Positions 48,948 to 60,440 of a stretch of 64,000 nt of DNA are shown here, piece by piece (within the stretch, counting starts at the first letter, position 1; each line of letters begins with the position of its first letter). The translations under genes were made by a program, and so were the position numbers. Origin of the DNA: Pseudopithomyces maydicus (lineage: Eukaryota > Ascomycota > Dothideomycetes > Pleosporales > Didymosphaeriaceae); the NCBI GenBank assembly GCA_026873275.1, contig JANTUC010000003.1:1302001-1366000 (forward strand). Reading direction: 5' to 3'. The notes under the pieces were generated by a model, which did not search any database, was not told where the DNA came from, and saw only the letters and a list, made by a program, of their open reading frames with translations.

Positions 48948-50172
48948 ATGCGCGACCCCTTCCCGTTCCAGTGCCCGCAGTGGCTACGCCAGCGCACCGA
49001 ACCCGTCGCCGACTATCTCGCCCTCAACACCCTCCCGCTGCACATCCACGAAGTCCTCCTCGCCTTCGTTCTCTACTACACCGTCAACGTCTTCGTCTCG
49101 CCAGTCTTCTCGCGCTTCTTCTTCCCCGCATATACGCCGGCTTCAATGCCCGCACAAAGCTCAACTGGGATGTGCACATCGTGTCCTTCGTCCAGAGCAC
49201 TCTCATCTGCGTGCTTGCCCTGTGGGTCATGTGGCACGATGACGAGCGGAGCGAGATGAACTGGCTGGCCAAGGTGCATGGCTACACCGGTGCTGGCGGT
49301 CTGATCCAGGCATTTGCCGGCGGATACTTCCTGTGGGACTTGTTCATCACCGTGCAGCACATCAACATCTTCGGCCTGGGCATGCTGGCCCACGCCGTCT
49401 CCGCCCTGTTCGTTTTCTCCCTCGGCTTTGTAAGTCACGCTGCACCACCCACTCGCATGCACGAGTCGACAAGCTGACACCCGCCTAGAGACCCTTTGTC
49501 AACTTTTACGCCCCAACCTTCATCCTTTACGAGCTCTCGTCGCCCTTTCTCAACATCCACTGGTTCTGCGACAAGCTCAACATGACCGGTTCCAAAGTCC
49601 AACTCTACAACGGCATCATGCTGCTCTGTACCTTCTTCGGCTGCCGTCTGTGCTGGGGCTCCTATCAATCTATCCGCGTTTTCTACGACGTATACCGCGC
49701 CATCACCGCCGGCGAATCCACACTGCACGACCCCGAGCTCGGCAAGCTCGGCAACGGCACTGTCGTCGATCCCAGCTCCATACCAACGTCAGACATCATG
49801 CAATACGCGGGCGAGCGTGCCGTTCCGCTGTGGCTTGCGGGCTGCTACCTCTTGTCTAACTTTACGCTGAATGGGTTGAATTGGTTCTGGTTCGGCAAGA
49901 TGATCGAGACCATCCGGAAGCGTTTCGACCCGCCGCTGGGCACGCGGAAGCCCCAAGTCAAGGAACCAAAGGAGCAGGTGCTTGTTGAGGGGATAAGCTT
50001 GCAGTCGCCGCCGCAGACGCCGTACGCGAATGCGACTGGCGCTGATGCGGCAGACTACATAGGGACAGTGAAGGTGGATAAGCAATCGAATCACTTGGAG
50101 GTCGAACAAATGGAGATCAGGAAGAGAGTGGGAGAGGAAACTCGCCCGATGAGCAGCGCGAGGGCGGCATGA
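48948..50172 (+). CDS. TLC-domain membrane protein, frame broken once
   Basis: This is a multi-pass protein with a TRAM/LAG1/CLN8 (TLC) domain of the TMEM56/TLCD4-like fungal group, probably ER or Golgi and lipid-related; the substrate is unknown. The start MRDPFPFQCPQWL is at 48948. It continues with a helix (LLAFVLYYTVNVFVSPVF), the diagnostic RTKLNWDVHIVSFVQS block, AGGYFLWDLFITVQH, the loop after GMLAHAVSALFVFSLGF and PFLNIHWFCDKLNMTGS. A 59-nt intron at 49430-49488 (GTAAGT/TAG) is in phase 0. A frame change occurs at C4 (49124-49127); one added base joins the first helix to the RTKLNWDV block, giving about 388 residues. The C-terminus is charged and probably cytosolic. No alternative intron fits. 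Confidence 0.89.
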
Positions 50173-51270
50173 ACGCGGTTTGGGATTCAATCAGCGTGTG
50201 GGGAGCTAGTTCTTTTGCATAGCGCGGAGTGGGATGATGCTGATTCTGTGGTATATGTCTGGCTTTTTTTCGTCTCTTTGCATCGAAATGCAGATAGGTG
50301 AATCTATAATATATTCCGTATCTCCACCAGTGCATTCGTGATAGTAGCCGCGAACCATCTCCGAATATCCGCCGCGAAAGATGGAGGAAATTTACCCCTC
50401 CCCCACATTGCAAGGCCGGCCACAAAAATAGGTTTCTTACCACAATGCAGTAGGTACGTGTGAGCATACGAATTTCACCTGAAGATCTACAGGATGATTG
50501 TAACCCATCCCCTCGTTTGCACTTGGAAATGCATATTGCGCCTGTACAGAATCTAGTTTCCTCTTCTTTCGACAAGGGACCGCACAGTGTACGTGCAGAA
50601 CTTGCAGATGCTCTCACGATTGCAGGAACACAGCCGCCGCCATAATTCTGAGATTGACTGGAGAAGGTCTAGGCGTAACATGGGCTCAGCAGAATGCCGC
50701 ACCTCGAGCAACTTGCACTTGCTTGCGATCTTGGAAGACACAGGCCGTTCAAGCATCACGGTTCTTTGTGGGCAGAGTGCTAAGAACTTGAACCAAGGGG
50801 AGCTGGAACAACTCATCATTTTCGATATACTCCAGCGGGACATGACGGCCTTCTGAACAAGGAACACCGACAGGAAACAATGTCGCAAGCCAGGATGCCA
50901 GTCGACCGACCTGCGTTCTCGCCATATAACCGCCGTGGAAGTCTGATCACACGGTGCTCGATATTGCGTTCGTCACATAAGTCGCACTTTGCGCAATCAT
51001 AAAAGAATGTGATCAATCAACAGCGACCTGAGCCCGAATTTCTCCCCCATAGGTCACAGCATCGACAACATTGATGTGCTACGTAAGCACATGCGTTGCA
51101 TTCGCAAGCAACAAAGTGCAGTCCAACACCGTTGCAAACTCTTTTGCTGATCTCCACCGACGAAGCCTTGTACCGCAAGCCACTCCTTGGCATGGTGACG
51201 GAGCCTTCCATCGCGCACGGACCGGGATATCTGATCGGCCCGCGAATTTTGCAATCTCATGATTTTCAGC
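50173..51270. other. Intergenic, TLC gene to U6
   Basis: About 1.1 kb without a recognisable gene. The frame at 50587-50856 has no family character. Confidence 0.45.
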
Positions 51271-51278
51271 TATATAAT
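51271..51278 (+). promoter_or_regulatory. TATA box of the U6 gene
   Basis: TATATAAT at 51271-51278 lies about 20-27 bases before the inferred U6 5' end, the normal distance for an RNA polymerase III U6 TATA element. Confidence 0.75.
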
Positions 51279-51297
51279 GTTTTGAAAACAGAAATTT

Positions 51298-51397
51298 GTG
51301 TCTTCGGACATTTGGTCAATTTGAAACGATACAGAGAAGATTAGCATGGCCCCTGCACTAAGGATGACACGCTCAATCAAAGAGAAGCTACCATTTT
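51298..51397 (+). ncRNA. U6 spliceosomal snRNA
   Basis: U6 is the catalytic-core RNA of the spliceosome. The sequence contains the invariant stretch acatttggtcaatttgaaac, the ACAGAGA box (51331-51337), the catalytic AGC triad (ttagcatgg), and the 3' internal-stem-loop region cccctgcactaaggatgac. The 5' end forms a stem-loop GTGTC-TTCG-GACAT (51298-51311), a five-base stem (one G-U pair) with a UUCG tetraloop. No intron is present. The 3' end runs into nine T bases (51394-51402), the RNA polymerase III terminator, so the mature RNA is about 100 nt. The exact 5' end is uncertain by a few bases. Confidence 0.93.
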
Positions 51398-51402
51398 TTT
51401 TT
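51394..51402 (+). terminator. Pol III terminator of U6, T9
   Basis: Nine consecutive T bases directly after the conserved U6 3' end, followed by acattatc. This is the standard oligo-dT stop of RNA polymerase III. Confidence 0.85.
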
Positions 51403-51425
51403 ACATTATCTTGTCTTAGGTCGTG

Positions 51426-51436
51426 GGTTCGAATCC
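51426..51436 (+). promoter_or_regulatory. Downstream B box of the U6 gene
   Basis: GGTTCGAATCC is an exact match to the TFIIIC B-box consensus and lies about 24 bases after the terminator, outside the transcript. In budding yeast SNR6 the B box is likewise downstream of the terminator. No tRNA acceptor, D-arm or anticodon arm surrounds it. Confidence 0.7.
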
Positions 51437-52663
51437 AGCTTAGAGATTACCACATAATCTGTTGTATGAAAATATGAACGCTGAACATAACACTGTCCAT
51501 GTAAGCAACAATCTTTACAGTTCTCAATTAATGTCGTTCGAATCTCCACGGCATTGTACTTTCTATGTTCTAGAAATTTGTTTCGATGTTACAGAGTTAC
51601 ATTCACATCTATATCGCAGTCTAGGCCTAAACCTATCCTACCCGATATTTACAGCATGCAGTATACAAATAAACTACGATATCGCGTAAGAGCAAGAGCA
51701 GCCCCCTGGGATAGAATTTGTGCCATCCTCTCACCCTTGCAAGCAAGCGTGCAAGGGGCTTGTACTTTTGATCCATGCGCGGACTACTCATCCTAGTACA
51801 ACACAGCCTAGTCAACTTTGTTGACATCGGCAAAAGTAAACCTAGTGTGGTATTCTACCAGTAGTACAGTCGACGCGAGGTAGGCGGGCTGTGAGTTTAG
51901 GACTAGCTACATGCCCATGAATCTTCTGGCACAACATGGACCGCGACTCTAAACATCAGGTTTAAAGTTATGCTATTAATTAGTTATCGCTCTCCTCTCT
52001 CGAATGCAGGGATATCCATTGTTTCGCGAAATTCCCGAACAGTAAACCACTTTTTGGGCCACCTACCCCCCCCCCCCTTGACGAGGAACATCAGACGGCA
52101 TGGATTTCAAAAGCGCGAGGCAAGACCACGCTGCATAAAATAGCTACCTGCTAGTCAAATTCATGACACAAGGAAGCGCATGGTATTTGATCGTTACACG
52201 TCAAAAAGTCTTTTACTGGATATTCTCATGATATTATGGAATTCTCCTCTTGCACACAATTGCACATCCATAGTAGCACCGATATACTGAAGCATAGTAC
52301 CGCGTTGCTTAACATTGACGCTTACTGTGGAATCCTATCCAAGTAAAAACTCATGAAGAGTGAAAAGACAACTTTGAGAAGTGGGGCAGGTCAGAATGCT
52401 TATATTGTTGGCCTCAGGCGTGGGGGCCAATATTACAGGCTAGGTAAATAATACGGTGATAGTATACAACTGATTAGCTAGCGAAAGTACCACAACTGGT
52501 ATCATGCTCTTGTGAACTATCACCCTGATCAAATTTAAGGTCTGCATATCATATACATTGGAGTAAGCTGCTGTTAGTTTCCGTGGCAAAATTCTTCAAA
52601 TGGTTCCAAGTGACAGCATAAGCTATTCTATTATAGAGTGCACATTAAATTATGTAGGAAAGG
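51437..52663. other. AT-rich intergenic, U6 to membrane-protein gene
   Basis: About 1.2 kb with no recognisable gene. It contains a C12 run (52066-52077). Confidence 0.5.
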
Positions 52664-55083
52664 CTAGCACTTGTACTTTTCGCTGATGGCGAAAGCCGAT
52701 CCTCCGGTATCCGTTCTTCTCACACCAACTCTCTTGATCTTCGCGTCTTTGTCCACATTCTCCCTAAATAGCATATCATCACTATCCACCTCTCGCTCGG
52801 CATATTCCTTCTCGAATAGCTGCGCAACTATGCCAGTAATACTAAGTCTTGTGAACACCTGGTGTACGCTCGGACTAGTGTATACCAGCGCCATTATAGC
52901 GAGGGTCAATCCAAGGAGCGTGTATATGGTGTTTGCAAGGACGAGCAACCACAGTGCAGCGACCGGAACCCTGGTGATGACCTTGGAGACGCGCGTTTGG
53001 GCGAGTAGGGCTGGCCGAGGTGACATTTGCGTAGCAAGCGAATAACTCCTGATTCTCGAAAGCTCCAGCGCGTAAGCGTCGATGAAGGTTTGCATGGAGA
53101 TCGCAGACGAGGATGCATATTGTAATGCTCGGTCGTACTGGTTCTGGATGAACATAAGAGCGGATACCCCAGGTAAGCTAGCTATTCCAGCTACGCTTCC
53201 GTTGCTCTTAGTTGCAGTGAGTGAAGCGATCTCATGACCGATCGCAGTATATTGGATGTCCCAGACTGACATACATAAGCTTAACATCTGGTGACAAAGG
53301 GAGGTTGCGTACCTGTAGTGTTACAGAGGAGCAATGTGTGATCGTAGACGTTATCAGGATCAAGCCAGATTCTCTTGGAATCATTGAGCGCATCGGGATA
53401 ATCTTGCCGATCGACCTCAATTGTGGCTTGACTTAGCGACATCCAAGGGTTTCTGAAGACCTCTTCATCGTCCGTCACTTTCTTCGACACGTCAGTATGG
53501 TCTTCCCAGCCCAGCAGTTCTGCATCAAACGGGCTTGAGTCGCGAAGGTATTTGTGAAAATCGAAATAAAAAATGTCGTGCATATAGCCGGTGATGTTGC
53601 CTGAGACGTCTATCCCGGCCCCCTTTTGTATGCTACAGTTGAATGGCTGATGTTGTGTATCCGCAAAATCTTCAGTGACTGCTTTTCCTCGCGTACAGCC
53701 AGAGGGCGGTATAGCATGACATTGGGTCGATACTCCGATAGTCGTCGCCATCCAGTCGTCTTCTGTTGGTGGGATGTGGGGACCGACAAGCGCAAATTGC
53801 AATCCATCGGGGTCGGTGAAGTTGTAGATGGCGTCTTGCGTGTATGGGCCATTGACCTCGACGTTGTTGTACCTGTAGTTTGAACCGATGAGCTTGAGAG
53901 AATGAACATATCTCCTAGGATGTTACTCACAATGTCATGTTGTTGAGATACATCATCTGGATTCTCTCGTCATAAGCAACACCGCATCCCCAATAATTAA
54001 CATTATTTGGGGAGCCGACTCTTGGGCGTTCAAGGCACCAAGACGCGAGGCCTCGACTGTAGAAATGTTGTTGGTGGTCTTGAGTTTGAATTTGGACAAA
54101 ATTAGCGGAATCAGTAACTATATGCAGGTATGTATCGGCTGCCTGAACCAGCACACTACAACATGTTAGCCTGACTGCGCGTTATGATGTTTGAGAAGAA
54201 TTTCAGGAGAATTTGATGAATTCCTTACCTTCCAAACATGCAAAACAAGAATACTACAATGCTAGTGCGCAGAAGTGGTGGAGAACGGGCATCGTCTGAA
54301 TCGCTCGACAGCTTTTTCAACCAGAAGACATCCTCCATTTTCCTAGCGCCCAAATCCCACAACGCAAGAATGTCAGCGTTGAGTACCCTCATTAAGATAC
54401 TTGTCTGATATGGACTAGGCAGCATTGTTGATTGATCTGTCGATGAGGTACGCAGCATTTGGCTAGCAATCAAGTACCCAAACAGCGTCATCAGCATACT
54501 AACGAAAGACAAGCTGACTGTAGATGACCATGAAGATATAAATACAAGTCGAGCTGCCGGGTAATCAACGTAATAATAGTCCTTGTTAGATGCATTCAAG
54601 ATCTCTGGACCCGGACATAGCTGAGGGTAAGGGCACCGATTTTCTAAGAAAGACAGATCTCAATCAGTGAAAACCTATATCAAAGAACTTCACAAAAATC
54701 GAGTACGCGATCAATGTTATCAAAGCCGAGGGCTCTGGTTCCCCATCGGTGTATAGATTTTCGCCCGCTGGGCCTTCAACCAGCGGAAATAATGCACATG
54801 TAGAAATATTGCACGTACCGCTAATAAGATTGGCGAAGACTACCCATATGATCGCAACGGTGAAAGCGGTCATAGGGATGACGACTATGCCACAAGCCAG
54901 GAAAATCTTCCGAGTGTGTGCCTTCCAGGGGTTTACCCGCAATCTGACAGATCTCAGAGTTCTTCCGCTTGTGCTAAACGAACATGTCTCGCTAGAATGA
55001 CTTGCGGGTGTGTCGAGTCTCTCCAAGGGTGTTGCGATCGGTGCCCCGGCCTTCTCCAGAAACTTTCCGCTCACAATAGTCAT
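52664..55083 (-). CDS. Multi-pass fungal membrane protein, unknown family
   Basis: I do not recognise a named domain; the layout is like a large set of ascomycete membrane proteins. Five exons fit: 55083-54694, 54620-54229, 54155-53931, 53872-53313 and 53265-52664. All junctions hold frame, giving about 722 residues. Helices include KIFLACGIVVIPMTAFTVAI, VFISSWSSTVSLSFVSMLM and, in the C-terminal third, VAALWLLVLANTIYTLLGL with TLAIMALVYTS. The central extracellular part has many sequons (NMT, NFT, NCS, NIT, NDS, NTT, NGS) and paired cysteines. The C-terminus is charged and probably cytosolic. Intron 1 is ambiguous: 73 nt (54693-54621) is preferred, but a 31-nt intron (54674-54644) would also keep frame and add FVKFFDIENRCPYPQ. 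Confidence 0.78.
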
Positions 55084-55857
55084 CGTGCACTATACAGCAT
55101 CGACTCCAGCACGTGGGTGCTGGATGGGGCGAGGAACGGAGCGTAGGTATCGCGCGAAACGAAGACAGGACGGCCCTTCCCAGAACCTAATAATATAAGT
55201 GTGGACAAGGGGATCTTCCACAGGTAGCAGTGGATGGGAATGCACGGGCTTTCGGCCAACTTTGGGTGAATAAAACCCATATTATCAAAGCTCGAGCCTA
55301 CGTTCAGCAAGCCATGGGGCGGGAGCTGACCCCTAACAGACTCCAGAAGACTGTCAATGGCACAATGTTAGAGAAATTACAGGGTGGTGCGTCGCCGTGC
55401 ATGATGGTGGAGAAAATCCCCTGTTGTTCGAAAATAACCGGCGCGCTTATGTAGTATTTTTACTTCGGGGCTCAGCTTGTTGCTCTCTAGCGTACTTCAT
55501 CTAACCAGTTAAGAGCGAGGATCAAACCCTTTCCAAGTAAACGAAATTAAGCAGAAGAACCCCATGACAGTAGGGGTGTAAGGGCTCATTTGGCTGCAAG
55601 CATCGGCCGTCGCATTCAACATTCAAGTATTATGTAGTAGAGGGACTAGATTGTCAGTCATTGCTGTATGCAGCAGCGCAAAATAATAGGAGAAACAAAG
55701 TGAGAAGGCAGGCTTCGTTTGCGCAACGGGAACATTGCTGTAAACAGTAGGACACAATCACAATCAATGCCGGGTTTGATACTGTTCCTAGTATCTTATA
55801 AGTCCAAAACTAGAATTCATGATAGCGCATCTGCCCAATTCCTAAGATGGTCTCAGC
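55084..55857. other. Intergenic
   Basis: Spacer between two minus-strand genes; no recognisable gene. Confidence 0.45.
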
Positions 55858-57685
55858 TCATCTTTCGAACGTCCAACCAACGTTTTGATAATAGGCATCC
55901 CTTGTAGCGCTATCAACAGTTCTGAGCCAATGTGACTGGAACCATTCCCCACCCCATGTTTGCAACGACGTCGAACCAACCAAATCCCTCTCCAGAATAC
56001 CTGTCAACCTCTCATGCGGATTACCCATCTCTGGATAGATTGTCCTTTCTCCGCGTTTCTCCAAATCGGCGAGATGTCTTTCTGCCTCCTCTTTGCTGAT
56101 TCTCTGTGCCCCTTGCGTGACGCTCCACTCCTTCCGCGCGCCATGGTACTGGAACTCGATCCATCCACCACAGAACGAATGGAAAGTCCAGTATCGTGTC
56201 AGAACTCCGGGTACGGAACACCTCGTTTCAGGAGGTGGGGAACTGAGATCAAGAGTGTGGAGTGAGACTTCGGCGAAACCCTTTGTTGTGCAACGGATGA
56301 GGGTGTATTTTTTGCAATGTAGACACCGTACGTCGAAAGGGACAAAAAATGTTATGAGGACGGCCGGCGACTGCCATGGTGTTCTACGTAGTTTGAACGA
56401 ACGTAAACTTTCATGAGGAAGGTACTCGTCGCGCCCCCAAAACCTTGAGTCGATTACTATACGCCTGTCTATGTGAGTATCCGGGTCCTCAGGCCAGATA
56501 AGAACTATGCGCTTCGATGTTTTCATTTCGTTGAGTGCGTGTGTGAAGACGTGTATGAAGTTATGACTATATGGGAAGGCAGATGCTCTAAAATCCCATC
56601 CCAGATCGGGCTTGACAGTAACGGAAAAAAGAGTTGGTTGTTGTGCCAGCACTTCAAGTACACGACTCAGTTGTAACGCCATATAATCATGCGATTGTCG
56701 GCTTTGAGCACGTCTAAAGCGATCAAAATTGCCGTTGCATGACACGAGCGCAGTTTCCAGGTGGAAGGAAACGACATGCTGTCTCCGATGTCACAGTAAA
56801 GAGTTTAGGAAGATTGGAAGCAAACCCGGGTCTTCAAATGCGAAAGTATTGTGCGAATACAAATAGTCGATACACTCCGAGTATCTTTAAACGATTAGCA
56901 CACTGTAGGGTGTCCGAATCTGCAGAGATACGATTTATTGTCCTGGAGTGACCGCAGCAGGTGGAAGGAAAAAACACAACATACATCTGTCGACAGCTAA
57001 GTAGTAGTGCTAACGGTCTCATATCCCACGGCCATGCAGTATTTACATAGCAGCCATCCTCGTCGTTCTTTACGCAAAGATCCCTACGCACCGGATCGAT
57101 AGGGTCCTCAGCCGGACAGTACACATTTCCAAGTCGACCCCTTCGTTTCACGATATGAATGTGATTACCACCGACAGCATATTTCCAGATACACTCTCGC
57201 ACTTCAAATGGAAACCTCCAAAGACTGCAAATTCCTAGTTGGTCTAACGTACGCTGGCCCGGCTGTTTCTGATCACTCTGTCGAAATTCTCTGGCCGTAC
57301 CGCCATCAACTACCCCATCCGATCGCAGTGTCAACGCTCTTGGCCGCCTCGCCGGTAGTATGTGAATTGCATCCCTGTCTTCTCTTCTCGCTCTCCTCGC
57401 CGCAATCTCCTTCTCTTTCAACAAGCTGCGCCGGGGCTCTTTGTATTTCGTCACCACGGATTCAAATATTGCCCACAACCAAAGCAATACCCCACCAATA
57501 TAACAAAAGGCGAGTATCAATGGCCCCGACACGACGAATAGCACGCCTGGGACAAATGAATGCTTAACGCAAAAATCGTGGATATGGTCTCTCACGCGGT
57601 ACCATCGCCAGCCAAATATGAAGGTTGCTGTGGCGTAGTACCAGGTGTGCAAGATGTTGATTGCATCTTCGGCGTGCTGCCACAT
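55858..57685 (-). pseudogene. DUF7730-like gene with an in-frame TGA
   Basis: This is a fungal protein of the DUF7730 type (function unknown). Exons 57685-56985 and 56884-55858 are joined by a 100-nt intron (GTATGT donor), which forms LLLSCRQIYSE, then CIDYLYSHNTFAFED, the characteristic core. The frame is then interrupted by TGA at 56793-56791 (about codon 265), after LPIFLNSLL. It continues in the same frame for 310 codons with the expected core, HRRQHVVSFHLETALV and beyond, to QNVGWTFER. Upstream there are hydrophobic segments near residues 35-80 (VPGVLFVVSGPLILAFCYIGG) and a basic linker. A C-to-T change of CGA would explain the stop. No intron removes it. It may be a recent pseudogene, an allele or a base error; the frame is otherwise intact. 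Confidence 0.72.
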
Positions 57686-60440
57686 TGCCGAGGAGCGTGT
57701 GGTGTGACAGTGCGGCGGGGCGGAGAGTGGCAAAGCAGTAATTTGTGAGCCTCTAACAGTGGGCTACAACAATAAATGACCGAACATTTTATACACCGGC
57801 ACGTAGTGGCAATAAGAGGGAGATGAGAGTCGGAAAATGGTAGGGCGCAGTCTACTACGTCCGTAATCTGTGTAGCGCGACAACGATTGACAAGGTGGGT
57901 GCAATGATCAACTCGGCCTCGCCCCATCCCGGTGCAATTTCCAATTATAAGAATACCCACGGATATTGACGATGCCTGCGTTAGAGACGAGAGACGTTAT
58001 TGGCCCAAGTAGACAATCGCAAGGGTGATGTGACGGGTCCGGAGCTTTGTGTGTAAAAATAAGCCGAAACAAGAGGATCCCTGACATGTGTGTACAAACT
58101 CCTCCAAACGCCAGAAAAAAACATGCATTTCGATGCCGATGTCACCTCCTTAGCTGTGTTAGGCGACTGTATCGCCTAGCTACTCGAACTGCGCACCGAC
58201 ACCAAGCAGATCGATAGCTGATGGTGAAGCTTCAAACGTCAATCTCTCAGGTGAAGACACAGGGTCGGACGTGCTTGCTTCGTGTTCACCACACAAGGAC
58301 CGAACGGACGATGCTATGTCGGTCCGCAGGGCACACTCCACGAAGGCACGGAACTGCTGTTGCCTGCACCACCACATGTATATGGCAAGCACGTCTCTCG
58401 CATCAGGAACGCCGATGGCAAGCAGAGATGGACGACGCGGAGGCTTCGCAAGCGGCGGAGCTGGGCACTGCGTTAGCGACGATGACAGCCGCGGGCAGGG
58501 ATGAGAAGGCTGGCATGACAGGGGGTTGATGAGGCGGAAACGCGGGGAAGCAGGGATTCGAGTAGAACAAATAGCGGGACGAGACAGCCGGGATTTGCTT
58601 ACAAGTACGGGCCATGGTTGACGATAATTTAGTGTCCGTCGGTGGCGAATATCATAGCAACGGAAAGGGGGACGTGTCGAAAGCGAGAGGTGAGGCGACG
58701 GCAGTGAGTACCTCTTGACACACTTGGCCGTGTCTGCGTGAGAGCAAAGGCCGAGGAGGTTGCGGGTAGGGCGTGGGTGACGAAAAGGGCGCTTTATACC
58801 TCGCTCGATCAGTCGGCCTGGACCATCTGTTCACGTCCAACTTCAACAAGATGGACGGCCTGTCCTCCAGTAATCATGGTAGAATGATCGACCATCCCCA
58901 CGCCCTAGGGTCAGGGCGAACCCCCAGTGTGACCAAGCACCGCCGGCAGACGTGGACGACTCGGTGAAGGGAAGTCCGTGCATTCATACATTTGGGCAGA
59001 CGCCACATAGCGCAAGACCAATTTGCATGCTCACCGGTTCATCGTGGAGCGCCAGTGATTCGCGGTGGGCTTGGAAAAACATTCAATTGGGACGTGGGTC
59101 GCCGTGGCCCGTGGTGGAGAAAGGCCACAACTGCTTATCGATCGAAACCGCGCCCCAAGTCATATCAGCGCTAGGTAGCTACATGGTAAAATTCCAAGAT
59201 GAGATCCCCAGCCCTGCACGATAGCGTAACACGGCCTCGGAAGCACAGGCTGTAACGGCCGGGGTGCGTGATGTCGATCGGATGAGTTGAGGTCCGTTTT
59301 GCCACCGTCTGCTCCCAAACACACGGCACACATTGCGATTTGGAACACTGATCGGTGCTGTAGAAGACCATCCCGCAGTGTGTTCCTGCAGGAAAGGGTG
59401 AAGTTTGGAGAGCGAAATGCGCCAGTACAAACTGCCCAGGTGGTGTTTATGTAGCATGCGCAGGCTAGGTCGCGCGGCATGCAGTGTGGTGTAGTCTGCA
59501 GATGCCAGGCACTGGATGCATAAGCCTACAGCGTACAGGTCGCACAGTCATCGGGACTCCATCGTTGCACTGGCATGGCGAAATTGTCTGAATGCATACC
59601 ATATCCAATAGTCGCCCTGAATGAGCTTGTGGATACCATGCCAAGCGATCATGTACGTCGAGTTGGATGACCCACACCCCTCCGGACTGGACGCGTACGC
59701 TGCCTAATAGGGCACTGGAGTATATTGAGGCATTTGCTAAATATGATGTGTTTGATACCGATCCACGCGTCTTGGTAACCAGGGCACAAGCGGAAAGTGC
59801 AGACCTGCATGGCACTATGACGGCCACCTCCTTCACCATGGCCCTGCTATAACCATGCAGGCGTCAGCGGTACCTGCTTTTTTTCCTTTCACGAGGAGTT
59901 AGCTGGGACGATGAAACCCGGCCGTGGTCGTAACAGCTGAGGAGCGAATGCGCTCGTCCAACCGCATTGGGGCGAAAAGCAGGCAAACATGGCCCGCATT
60001 TCCACGCACGCGTTGGAAATTTTTTCACTTGCACACATGGTGCGTGTCCCGTCAGCCTTGCAGCATGCTTGGACCGCTTGCTGCGTTTTTCGTCGCGCCA
60101 GCAATTCAGCGCCGGCGTTGGGGCGGAGTGGTAGTTGCACAGCATTCGGGCGGTGCAAGCTATGCTTGGCAGAACAGGAGATGAGGCTCAAATAAATCAC
60201 CAGGCCTCTAGGCAGTAGAGTCGGCGTTTTGTGCAGTGCCAACTTGGAGCGAAACCTCCACTGGAAGAGGAACTTGAAACACAATAGCAAAGTGGTGGTT
60301 GATAGTCAACATGTATTACACTTGTATCGACAATATATCTCAAGAAGGACATCGCAGCGCTGATAACACCAAAGAACGACAATCGTAGAACGACAGTAGG
60401 GTCGAGCGTATCACTCGTATGGGAAGATGAAGTTTGTGTG
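57686..60440. other. Gene-poor 2.75-kb block
   Basis: I see no recognisable gene. Frames at 58.2-58.6 kb, 59.1-59.5 kb and 59.4-59.9 kb on both strands lack domains and consistent exon structure. No repeats or terminal inverted repeats were seen by eye. Confidence 0.4.

Noticed and set aside
51415..51445. Possible tRNA around GGTTCGAATCC
   Set aside because: No acceptor stem, D arm or anticodon arm can be placed upstream; the U6 terminator is only 24 bases before it. Interpreted as the U6 B box.
56745..56833. Two separate genes at 55858-56745 and 56834-57733
   Set aside because: The inferred intron and the single shared frame make one DUF7730-like gene; the apparent gap is produced by the in-frame TGA and the intron.
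59465..59839. 124-residue minus-strand frame
   Set aside because: Isolated, no recognisable family or flanking exons; too weak to call.
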